Below are positions 43,834 to 51,419 of a DNA stretch of 56,424 nucleotides, one piece after another. The stretch covers positions 1-56,424 of the forward strand of contig ONRD01000009.1 in the NCBI GenBank assembly GCA_900320185.1, in the 5' to 3' direction. The DNA comes from an uncultured Bacteroidales bacterium. GTDB lineage: Bacteria; Bacteroidota; Bacteroidia; Bacteroidales; UBA932. The notes beneath the pieces were generated by a model. It was given only the letters and a program-made list of their open reading frames with translations. It did not search any database and was not told the DNA's origin. Positions within the stretch are counted from its first letter, which is position 1. Each line of letters starts with the position of its first letter. The position numbers were made by a program, and so were the translations under genes.

Positions 43834-44438
43834 TTCAGCGCCCCCTTGCTTTCAAGATAATCTTCGATCATTCCCATGATGTCGCCATCCCTGGCCGTGT
43901 CTATGACCAGGAATTCGTCCCCGTAGCGGTCCACGACTCCGGAGGCCTTGTCCCCCAGCTGCGGATCGATCAGTACGAGCCCTTGTATCCTGTGGCCGAG
44001 TTTCAGGACGGCGTTGACGACTGCATCGGAACAGTAACTGTCGCTTATCACGAACACCATCCCGGGCGCTACGGCCTTTTCTCCGGAGAATCTCTTGACT
44101 ATGAATTCCACGTCCCTGGCTCCTCCGTGCAGGGCGGACTGGTAGCCCAGCACGCCTTCTCCGGCAAGCTGCCTCAGGATGCTTTCCGAGGCTTTGGTCT
44201 TGAGAGGTTCATGGAAGAAGACGGCTCCCGGAAGGCCGGTACCGTCTTCGGGCCTGAACAACTTCCCGAATTCCTTCTCATCACCCTTGTAGTAGCTTAG
44301 TTCCTCGATTATGATGCCGTTGCCGTCCGAGGTCCTGGCACGCACCCTGGGCCCGTCCGGAGACAGGAACTTCAGTCCCAGTACCGCGAGGAGGGCTGCA
44401 GCTGCGACGCAGGCGAGCAAAGCAATGAATCTTTTCAT
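43830..44438 (-). CDS. membrane-anchored alpha/beta-hydrolase-like protein
   Basis: A 202-residue protein with an N-terminal signal anchor (FIALLACVAAAALLAVLGL). The rest has the strand-helix order of an alpha/beta hydrolase (LPGAVFFHEPL, GMVFVISDSYCSDAVVNAV, IQGLVLIDPQLGD, EFLVIDTARDGD). The usual GxSxG elbow is replaced by ISDSYCSD, so activity is doubtful. It is co-transcribed with the oxidoreductase and driven by a promoter whose -7 box is only 2 bp from that of the ClC gene. Confidence 0.65.
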   Translation of the reverse strand: MKRFIALLACVAAAALLAVLGLKFLSPDGPRVRARTSDGNGIIIEELSYYKGDEKEFGKLFRPEDGTGLPGAVFFHEPLKTKASESILRQLAGEGVLGYQSALHGGARDVEFIVKRFSGEKAVAPGMVFVISDSYCSDAVVNAVLKLGHRIQGLVLIDPQLGDKASGVVDRYGDEFLVIDTARDGDIMGMIEDYLESKGALK

Positions 44439-44468
44439 GGCAGAGGTTTTTTATGACTCTTCTATTGA

Positions 44469-44476
44469 CAAAATTA
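44469..44476 (-). promoter_or_regulatory. -7 box TAATTTTG for the hydrolase-like/oxidoreductase operon
   Basis: The minus strand reads TAATTTTG 30 bases before the ATG at 44438. It is separated by only 2 bp from the opposed box at 44479-44486. Confidence 0.5.
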
Positions 44477-44478
44477 GC

Positions 44479-44486
44479 TAAATTTG
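44479..44486 (+). promoter_or_regulatory. -7 box TAAATTTG for the ClC-tex operon
   Basis: TAAATTTG ends 7 bases before the ATG at 44494, so the transcript would be leaderless or nearly so. Confidence 0.5.
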
Positions 44487-44493
44487 TACGAAT

Positions 44494-46263
44494 ATGCCAA
44501 AGTTGAGAGTCATACCCCGGCTGTCCAGGATGTCAGAGCGCAGCAAACTGCTGCTGCTCAGCGTAGTAGTCGGCATCGCAGCCGGTTTGGCAGCCGTGTT
44601 GCTGAAAACTCTGATCCATCTGATCCAGACAGGCCTGGCCGGTTTTTCAGGGGGGCGCCCGGAAGCTTTCCGTTTCCTTGTCCTGCCCGGAGTCGGAATG
44701 TTGCTGGCCATGCTGTTCTGCCGCCGCGTGATCAAGGACGACATCGGCCATGGGGTTACCAAGGCTCTCCAGGCCGTGTCCAGGAACGAATCGAGGATAA
44801 GGCCCCACAACATGTGGTCCTCCCTCCTGGCCAGTTCCGTGACAATCGGTTTCGGCGGTTCCGTAGGAGCCGAGGCCCCGATAGTCTACACCGGCGCCGC
44901 GATAGGTTCGAATTTCGCCCGGTACATGAAGATGTCCTACCGGAGCATGACGATCCTCCTGGGCTGTGGGGCGGCCGCCGCGGTGGCCGGAATATTCAAT
45001 GCACCTCTTGCGGGAGTCCTATTCGTCCTGGAGATCCTTCTTTTCAACATCTCGATGACTTCGATGATGCCTCTGCTGCTCTCCACCGTCTCTGCGACCG
45101 TGGTGTCCAGGCTGCTCCTCGGGCTGGAAACACCCTTCCAGTGCACCCTGACTCCCTTCGACATGAGGAACATTCCCTTCTATCTGATCCTGGGACTGTT
45201 CTGTGGAGGATGTTCGATCTACTTCATCCGGATGACCCTTTTCCTTGAAGACAAGATCGGCAAGCTCAGGAACGCCTATCTCAAATGGTTCCTGTGCGCG
45301 CTCGGCCTGGGGCTCCTGATATTCCTGTTCCCGCCCCTGTACGGCGAGGGCTACGACTCGCTCGGGGTGCTCCTGAACGGGCGGGAGCTTTCGCTGGACG
45401 GCCAGACGCCCCTGGCGTCATTGACCCACAGCCGCTGGTCCGTGCCCGTGTTCTTCCTGCTGATCATGCTCCTGAAGGTGTTTTCCATGACTTTGACCAA
45501 TGCGGGAGGCGGAGTAGGAGGGACCTTCGGTCCGACCTTGTTCGTGGGCGCGGTCGCCGGCTTCTTCGTCGCGCGGACGATAAACCTTCTCCTTGAGGGT
45601 ACTTCCCTGACAGTGCCGGAACAGAACTTCGTGCTGGTCGGAATGGCCGGGCTCATGGCCGGAGTGATGCAGGCACCGATGACTGCGATATTCCTCATAG
45701 CCGAGATTTCCGGGGGGTACGACCTTTTCCTTCCGTTGATCCTGACTTCCACGATAGCATTCGGTACAACGAGGCTGGTCGAGAAATATTCGATATACAC
45801 TAAGCGCATCGCCCAGAGAGGCGAACTGCTTACGCATGACAGCGACCAGGCTGTGCTTACGCTGCTGAAGGTCTCCGACCTTGTGGAGGACGACTTCGCC
45901 ACCGTGAAGATAGACGACACTCTCGGGAAACTTGTCCAGACCGTTTCAGAGTCGGCGAGGAACATATTTCCCGTGCTGGATTCCAAGGACCGGTTCCAGG
46001 GTTACGTGTCGCTCGAGGACATCCGCAAGGACATGTTCCACCCCGAGGATTACGAGTCCAAGCATGTCTTCAATTTCATGAAAAGCGCTTCCGAGTACGT
46101 CTACGAGGATGACAAGATGGACACGGTGATGAAGAAGTTCGAGGTGACCGGAGCATGGAACCTTCCGGTAGTGAGGCCTGACAGGACCTATCTCGGCTTC
46201 GTCTCGAAATCCAAGATATTCTCGGCCTACCGCGAGGAACTGAAACAGGTTTCACAAGATTGA
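44494..46263 (+). CDS. ClC-family chloride channel/transporter with CBS pair
   Basis: A 589-residue inner-membrane protein of the ClC family with a C-terminal pair of CBS domains (about 455-585) that may sense nucleotides. Selectivity segments are GHGVT (about 85-89, in place of GSGIP), GSVGAEAP (122-129) with the gating Glu127, GGVGGTFGP, and a Tyr in GGYDLFLPL matching the inner-gate tyrosine. The internal proton-transfer glutamate of Cl/H+ antiporters is Ile181 here (APLAGVLFVLEIL), as in channel-type or uncoupled members. It is probably co-transcribed with tex (9-base gap). Confidence 0.92.
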   Translation: MPKLRVIPRLSRMSERSKLLLLSVVVGIAAGLAAVLLKTLIHLIQTGLAGFSGGRPEAFRFLVLPGVGMLLAMLFCRRVIKDDIGHGVTKALQAVSRNESRIRPHNMWSSLLASSVTIGFGGSVGAEAPIVYTGAAIGSNFARYMKMSYRSMTILLGCGAAAAVAGIFNAPLAGVLFVLEILLFNISMTSMMPLLLSTVSATVVSRLLLGLETPFQCTLTPFDMRNIPFYLILGLFCGGCSIYFIRMTLFLEDKIGKLRNAYLKWFLCALGLGLLIFLFPPLYGEGYDSLGVLLNGRELSLDGQTPLASLTHSRWSVPVFFLLIMLLKVFSMTLTNAGGGVGGTFGPTLFVGAVAGFFVARTINLLLEGTSLTVPEQNFVLVGMAGLMAGVMQAPMTAIFLIAEISGGYDLFLPLILTSTIAFGTTRLVEKYSIYTKRIAQRGELLTHDSDQAVLTLLKVSDLVEDDFATVKIDDTLGKLVQTVSESARNIFPVLDSKDRFQGYVSLEDIRKDMFHPEDYESKHVFNFMKSASEYVYEDDKMDTVMKKFEVTGAWNLPVVRPDRTYLGFVSKSKIFSAYREELKQVSQD

Positions 46264-46272
46264 CGCTTTCGC

Positions 46273-48396
46273 ATGAAACAGATTTACACGGATACCATCG
46301 CCGGGAAGCTCGGCGTGAAGGACTGGCAGGTTGAGAACTGCATCCTGCTTTTCGAGGACGGGGGAACCATCCCGTTCATCAGCCGCTACCGCAAGGAAAA
46401 GACAGGCGGGCTGGATGATGTCGCAGTGGCGGAGATCCGCCACTGGTACGATGTCTTCACCGAGATGGAAAAGAGGAAGGAAGGAATACTCTCGACGATA
46501 GAGGAGCAGGGGAAGCTCACCGAGGAGCTCCGACGCAAGATAGAAGACTGCGTCGTGGCCGGAGAACTGGAGGACCTTTACCTGCCATACCGTCCCAAAA
46601 GGCGTACGCGTGCGACTGTCGCGAAGGAAAACGGCCTTGAACCGCTTGCCGACAAGATGTGGAACGTCGCCGTCCAGGATCCGGAGTCCGAGGCCGCAAG
46701 GTATGTGGGAGACAAGGTGAAGGATGTCGAAAGCGCGCTCTCCGGCGCCAGGGACATCATTGCAGAGCGGCTGTCCGAATCGGCACCCGTGCGCGACACT
46801 CTCAGGCGCATGTTCAGGACGAGGCGGATCGAGTCGAAGGCTACCAAGGCGGCTTCCTCCGACCCCGAAGCGGCAAAGTACAGGACGTATTTCAATTTCA
46901 ACATGCCTGTCCAGAAGATACCCTCGCACAACCTTCTCGCCATGCTCAGGGCCGAAAAGGAAGGCTATCTGTCGATAAGGATCGATGCCGACCCCCAGAA
47001 ATGCGGCAACAAGATGTACTATGATTTCTGCCAGGAGCACCGCTATCCCGGACCTGCCCTTGCCGGGCAGATCAGGATGGCTGTCGATGATTCCTTCAAG
47101 CGTCTCCTCGAGCCCTCCATCACCAACGAAATCATCAAGGAAGCGAAGGAAAAGGCCGACATCGAGTCCGTCAACGTTTTCGGTGAGAACCTCACCCAAC
47201 TTCTCCTTTCCCCGCCGGTAGGGCAGAAGAGGACCATGGCCATAGACCCGGGTTTCAGGAACGGCTGCAAGATAGCCTGCCTGGACGAGAGCGGAAACCT
47301 CCTCCACCATGAGGTGATATTCCCTCATCCTCCCCAGAGCGAAAAGGTCAAGTCGATCATGGCCGTCTCTTCCATGATCGAGGATTACGGGATCGAGGTC
47401 ATCGCCATCGGGAACGGGACCGCTGCCAGGGAGACGGAAGACTTCATCAAGAGGGTGGGTATCCCAGAGGAGGTGAAGGTCTTCACCGTGAGCGAGGACG
47501 GCGCTTCCATCTATTCGGCATCCGAGGTGGCGAGGAAGGAGTTCCCCGATGAAGATGTGACCGTGCGCGGAGCCGTCTCGATCGGCAGGAGGCTTATGGA
47601 CCCCCTTGCCGAACTTGTGAAGATCGATCCCAAGTCTCTCGGCGTGGGACAGTACCAGCATGACGTGGACCAGAACCTTCTTCGCGAAAAGCTGGACACC
47701 ACAGTGGCGATCTGCGTCAACAATGTCGGGGTCAATCTCAATACCGCAAGCCCTTACCTTCTGAGCTATGTGTCCGGTATAGGTCCGTCGCTTGCCGAGG
47801 GGATCGTCGCTTACAGGGCGGCAAAGGGCAGGTTCACCTCGCGCCAGGAACTCCTGAAAGTCCCGAAGCTCGGACCGAAGACCTTCGAGCAGTGCGCCGG
47901 TTTCCTCAGGATCCACGATGCCCGGAACCCGCTTGACAATTCCGCCGTGCACCCTGAGTGCTACCACATCGTTGACCGGATGGCTTCGGACCTTGGCGTC
48001 AGTACCAGGCAGCTCATCGGCAACGAAGACCTGATCTCCAGGATCGATCCGTCCCGTTATGTGGAGGGTGGATTCGGGCTGCCGACCATCAACGACATAC
48101 TAAAGGAGCTGGCAAAGCCGGGCCGGGATCCCCGCCAGGAGGCCAGGGAATTCAGCTTCGCCGACGACATCCACGAGATAGGCGACCTAAAGCCGGGGAT
48201 GGAGCTCCCGGGTGTCGTTACGAATGTGACCAACTTCGGTGCGTTCGTCGACCTGGGCATCCACGAGAACGGGCTCATACATGTCTCGAAACTGCGCGGG
48301 GCAAAGGTGAAGCTTCACCAGCAGGTGATGGTTACCGTGCTGGACGTGGACCTTGACAGGAACAGGATTTCGCTGGGTTTGCTGAATAATAAATAA
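46273..48396 (+). CDS. tex: Tex-family RNA-binding transcriptional accessory protein
   Basis: A 707-residue cytoplasmic RNA-binding factor related to eukaryotic Spt6. Domains in order are the helical Tex N-terminal region (1-about 310), a YqgF/RNase H-like domain (about 318-450; MAIDPGFRNGCKIACLD) and the hallmark GVGQYQHDV. Helix-hairpin-helix motifs (ASPYLLSYVSGIGPSLA and KVPKLGPKTFEQCAGF) follow, then a C-terminal S1 domain (about 640-705; GVVTNVTNFGAFVDLG). The size is slightly below that of proteobacterial Tex (about 770-785). It follows the ClC gene by 9 bases. Confidence 0.96.
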   Translation: MKQIYTDTIAGKLGVKDWQVENCILLFEDGGTIPFISRYRKEKTGGLDDVAVAEIRHWYDVFTEMEKRKEGILSTIEEQGKLTEELRRKIEDCVVAGELEDLYLPYRPKRRTRATVAKENGLEPLADKMWNVAVQDPESEAARYVGDKVKDVESALSGARDIIAERLSESAPVRDTLRRMFRTRRIESKATKAASSDPEAAKYRTYFNFNMPVQKIPSHNLLAMLRAEKEGYLSIRIDADPQKCGNKMYYDFCQEHRYPGPALAGQIRMAVDDSFKRLLEPSITNEIIKEAKEKADIESVNVFGENLTQLLLSPPVGQKRTMAIDPGFRNGCKIACLDESGNLLHHEVIFPHPPQSEKVKSIMAVSSMIEDYGIEVIAIGNGTAARETEDFIKRVGIPEEVKVFTVSEDGASIYSASEVARKEFPDEDVTVRGAVSIGRRLMDPLAELVKIDPKSLGVGQYQHDVDQNLLREKLDTTVAICVNNVGVNLNTASPYLLSYVSGIGPSLAEGIVAYRAAKGRFTSRQELLKVPKLGPKTFEQCAGFLRIHDARNPLDNSAVHPECYHIVDRMASDLGVSTRQLIGNEDLISRIDPSRYVEGGFGLPTINDILKELAKPGRDPRQEAREFSFADDIHEIGDLKPGMELPGVVTNVTNFGAFVDLGIHENGLIHVSKLRGAKVKLHQQVMVTVLDVDLDRNRISLGLLNNK

Positions 48397-48439
48397 TGTT
48401 TTCGCCCCTCCAGGTTTCGTTTTGTCACAAAAAATTGAT

Positions 48440-48447
48440 TATCTTTG
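48440..48447 (+). promoter_or_regulatory. -7 box TATCTTTG for the EamA transporter gene
   Basis: TATCTTTG with TTTTG about 16 bp upstream (near 48420). It supports a non-ATG start at 48474 or 48492. Confidence 0.55.
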
Positions 48448-48473
48448 CCGAATCGAAAGGTAATTGACTTTTT

Positions 48474-49409
48474 GTGAGAGGAATCAGGACATTGGGAGAC
48501 AACAAGGCGGTAATCTATTTGCTGACAGTCCTTGCCATACTCCTCTGGGGTATGTCCTACATCTGGAGCGACAGCCTGATCTCACAGGAGGTCCCCATCT
48601 TTTACTTCGTTCCGCTCCGCATCCTGATAGCAGGACTCATTCTGCTGTTATTCAATTTGCTGTCCTGTAATTTCAAGCCGATAGCAAGGAAGGACCTCTG
48701 GAAGTTCATGCTTCTGTCGCTCTTCGAGCCCCTCGTCTATTTCCTGTGCGAGACCTATGGCATAAAGGAGACCGGTTCGCCGACGATCAGTGCAATGATC
48801 ATCGCTTCCGTGCCGATCGTCTCCGTCATCGCAGGATGCACCCTTTTCAAGGAGAAGGTCACCTTCGTCAATGTACTGGGAATCCTCGTGACCCTTGCCG
48901 GCATACTCCTGGTCCTGTCTTCGCAGGGTGAGGACTGCAAAGGCGGCAATTTCGTCCTGGGGCTGGTGCTCCTTGTGCTGGCCGTCTTCGCAGAGGTCGG
49001 CCATGCTTCGATGACCAAGTTCCTGTCCGGAGAATACAAGCCTCAAGTGATTGCCATGTACCAGTTCCTGATTGGATCAGTCTATCTGCTTCCTTTTTTC
49101 ATATTCAAGGGACTGGATGGTTTCGAGGCGCGTTACCTTTCATGGCAGGTCCTGAGGCCGATCCTGTTCCTGGCCCTGCTCTGCTCGAGCCTTGCCTTCT
49201 CGCTGTGGGCGATGACCATCAAGAAGCTGGGTGTGGCGAAGTCGAGCGTGTTCCTTGCAACCATGTGCATAGCGACCGCCCTTGTCGCTGAATTGATAGG
49301 CAGGGAGCACATGGTGCTTATCCAATGGCTTGGAATCGGAGTGGCTGTCCTGGGCATAATCCTGTCCCAGATGTCGGCCTGCAACCGGGAAGGACAGGGA
49401 TCCCGTTGA
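48474..49409 (+). CDS. EamA/DMT family transporter, non-ATG start
   Basis: A 311-residue inner-membrane transporter with ten predicted helices in two EamA repeats (about 12-140 and 160-300). Marks are LLWGMSYIWSD, PLRILIAGL, the end of repeat one (GILVTLAGILLVL) and the mirrored GIGVAVLGIILSQ in repeat two. Such proteins export or import small metabolites; the substrate is unknown. No ATG is available. The GTG at 48474 is listed, but the TTG at 48492 (preceded by a purine-rich GAGAGGA) is a good alternative. Its last 92 bases overlap dihydroorotase, tail to tail. Confidence 0.85.
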   Translation: MRGIRTLGDNKAVIYLLTVLAILLWGMSYIWSDSLISQEVPIFYFVPLRILIAGLILLLFNLLSCNFKPIARKDLWKFMLLSLFEPLVYFLCETYGIKETGSPTISAMIIASVPIVSVIAGCTLFKEKVTFVNVLGILVTLAGILLVLSSQGEDCKGGNFVLGLVLLVLAVFAEVGHASMTKFLSGEYKPQVIAMYQFLIGSVYLLPFFIFKGLDGFEARYLSWQVLRPILFLALLCSSLAFSLWAMTIKKLGVAKSSVFLATMCIATALVAELIGREHMVLIQWLGIGVAVLGIILSQMSACNREGQGSR

Positions 49410-50676
49410 CCCACACCATCTTGACCGCGCCATGCAGGCGAACCCCTTCATAGGGGGTCCATCCGCATTTGCTCACAGTCCCTTGCACTGTCCATTCCTC
49501 ATCGGGATCGATGACCACCAGGTCGGCGAAGTATCCGGGCTTGAGGAAGCCGCGGTCTTCTATTCCGAATATGCGTGCAGGAGTTTCGGAAAACGCCTCG
49601 GCGATCCTTGTCAGCGGAATACCTTCCTCCCTTGCGACCGTCAGTAGGACCGGAAGCGAGAATTGAATCGAAGGGATGCCGGACGGGCATTCGGGATAAG
49701 GCTTCCTCTTCTCTTCTTCCAGGTGAGGGGCATGGTCCGATCCTATCGTGTCGATGATGCCGTCCGCCAGGCCCTTCCTAAGGGCAGCCCTGTCACCGGC
49801 TCCCTTGATCGAGGGGTTGCACTTGATCCATGGGCCGAGCCGGTCATAGTCTTCGTCGCAGAACCAAAGATAGTTGGCGGAGGTCTCGGCTGTTATGAGC
49901 GGATTGTGGATCTTGGCTGCACGTACCATCTCCACTTCCTCTGCAGTGCTTACGTGGAGCAGGTGCAGTCTCGTCCCGTCCGCGATGGCCATGGAAAGGG
50001 CCTTGGCGGTGGACAGGATGCAGGCCCTGCGGCTCCTTATCATGGGATGGGCACGAAAAGGGATGTCCTTGCCGAACTTCTGCAAGGCTTCGTCGAGGCC
50101 GGCCTTTATGGCGGTCTCGTCCTCGCTGTGTACCAGCACGGGCTTACCCTTTATCCTGAACAATCTTTCAAGCGTCTCCTCATCCTTTACCAGCAGGTTC
50201 CCGGTCGAAGAGCCCATGAACACCTTGATGCCTCCGAAAAGGTCTCCGGAGAGAGCGATGCAGTCTTCTATCGATGCGGCATTGCCGTCGGTGGCCCCCA
50301 GGTGGAAGCCATAGTTCGCCAGCGACCTGCCCTTTGCGAGGGACGCCTTGCCGGCAAGCGCTTCGAGGCTTACCGTCGGCGGGACCGTGTTGGGCATGTC
50401 GATGAAGGAGGTGATCCCTCCGGTTACGGCAGCCAGTGACTCGCTCCCGATGTCCGCCTTGTGGGTCATGCCCGGTTCCCGGAAGTGGACATGCGCGTCT
50501 ATCCCTCCGGCCATCAGCACCTTCCCGCCGAGCGGGACCGTGACGTAACCCTCCGCTTCACCGGGCGGGTCGTTCTCCCATATCCCGGAGATACGCCCGT
50601 CTTCTACGCCAAGAGCCCCTTTCATCGAAGAGGCTCCGGTCACGATGGTTGCGTCCGTCAGTACGAATCTACTCAC
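49318..50676 (-). CDS. dihydroorotase
   Basis: A 452-residue class I dihydroorotase, which closes carbamoyl aspartate to dihydroorotate in pyrimidine synthesis. Zinc ligands are visible in DAHVHFREPG, in GGIKVFMGSS (the lysine expected to be carbamylated), LVHSED, LLHVST and IGSDHAPH. Its length and the C-terminal turn (VWVNGIPV and then GQPLRF) are normal for the family, so the 92-base overlap with the transporter gene seems to be genuine dual coding. It overlaps the upstream glycosyltransferase gene by 8 bases and ends the minus-strand run that begins with the Tricorn-type protease. Confidence 0.93.
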   Translation of the reverse strand: MSRFVLTDATIVTGASSMKGALGVEDGRISGIWENDPPGEAEGYVTVPLGGKVLMAGGIDAHVHFREPGMTHKADIGSESLAAVTGGITSFIDMPNTVPPTVSLEALAGKASLAKGRSLANYGFHLGATDGNAASIEDCIALSGDLFGGIKVFMGSSTGNLLVKDEETLERLFRIKGKPVLVHSEDETAIKAGLDEALQKFGKDIPFRAHPMIRSRRACILSTAKALSMAIADGTRLHLLHVSTAEEVEMVRAAKIHNPLITAETSANYLWFCDEDYDRLGPWIKCNPSIKGAGDRAALRKGLADGIIDTIGSDHAPHLEEEKRKPYPECPSGIPSIQFSLPVLLTVAREEGIPLTRIAEAFSETPARIFGIEDRGFLKPGYFADLVVIDPDEEWTVQGTVSKCGWTPYEGVRLHGAVKMVWVNGIPVLPGCRPTSGTGLCPGQPLRFQAIG

Positions 50677-51394
50677 TTTTCCTATGGAACTTCCTGAACC
50701 TTAGCTTTATGACTCCCCAGAAAGCCTCTCCGAAGATGCCGCTGCTCATCTTGGAGGTCCCCATTTTCCTGTTTACGAAGATAATAGGTACCTCGACGAT
50801 CCTGAAGCCCAGCTTGAAGGCCGTGTATTTCATCTCGATCTGGAATCCGTATCCTTTCATGCGCACGTCGTCGAGGTCGATGGCCTCAAGCGCCGCCCTG
50901 CTGTAGCAAACGAATCCAGCAGTACAGTCATGGACCTTCATCCTGAGTACTCCGCGGACATACTTCGAGGCATAGTACGACATGAGTATCCTGCCTACCG
51001 GCCAGTTGACGACGCTGATTCCGTCACAGTAGCGCGAGCCGACCGACACGCCGCCGCACTCGGCGCATGCCGCGAACATGGCTGGCAAGTCGTCCGGGTT
51101 GTGCGAGAAGTCGGCATCCATCTCGCAGACATAGTCGTAACCTCTTTCGAGAGCCCACTTGAAGCCGGTCAGGTAGGCGGTGCCGAGCCCGAGTTTGCCT
51201 TTCCGTTCTATAATGTCGAGCCTTTCCGGGAATTCGGCCATGAGGGACTTTACTATCCCTGCGGTCCCGTCAGGGGAGCCGTCGTCGATCACCAGGATGT
51301 GGAAACAGCCTTCGAGGGAGAAAACCTTCCTGATTATGGCTTCTATGTTCTCTTTTTCGTTGTAGGTAGGAATGATTACCAGATTCTTGTCCAT
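50669..51394 (-). CDS. DPM1-like polyprenol-phosphate glycosyltransferase
   Basis: A 241-residue GT2 enzyme like dolichol/polyprenol-phosphate mannose synthase, which loads a sugar on a lipid carrier at the cytoplasmic membrane face. The start VIIPTYNEKENIE, the VIDDGSPDGTAGIV strand and the DxD-type EMDADFSHNPDDLP are clear; the usual C-terminal membrane helices are absent, as in DPM1-type soluble forms. It could feed protein O-mannosylation, common in Bacteroidota, or envelope glycan synthesis. It lies 25 bases below the protease gene and overlaps dihydroorotase by 8 bases. Confidence 0.9.
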   Translation of the reverse strand: MDKNLVIIPTYNEKENIEAIIRKVFSLEGCFHILVIDDGSPDGTAGIVKSLMAEFPERLDIIERKGKLGLGTAYLTGFKWALERGYDYVCEMDADFSHNPDDLPAMFAACAECGGVSVGSRYCDGISVVNWPVGRILMSYYASKYVRGVLRMKVHDCTAGFVCYSRAALEAIDLDDVRMKGYGFQIEMKYTAFKLGFRIVEVPIIFVNRKMGTSKMSSGIFGEAFWGVIKLRFRKFHRKSE

Positions 51395-51419
51395 TTCCTA
51401 TTCTTTAGACATCAATGAT

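Noticed and set aside
46252-47967. A 571-codon minus-strand frame across tex
   Set aside because: It is antisense to the Tex coding sequence, which has every expected domain; the translation shows no family features.
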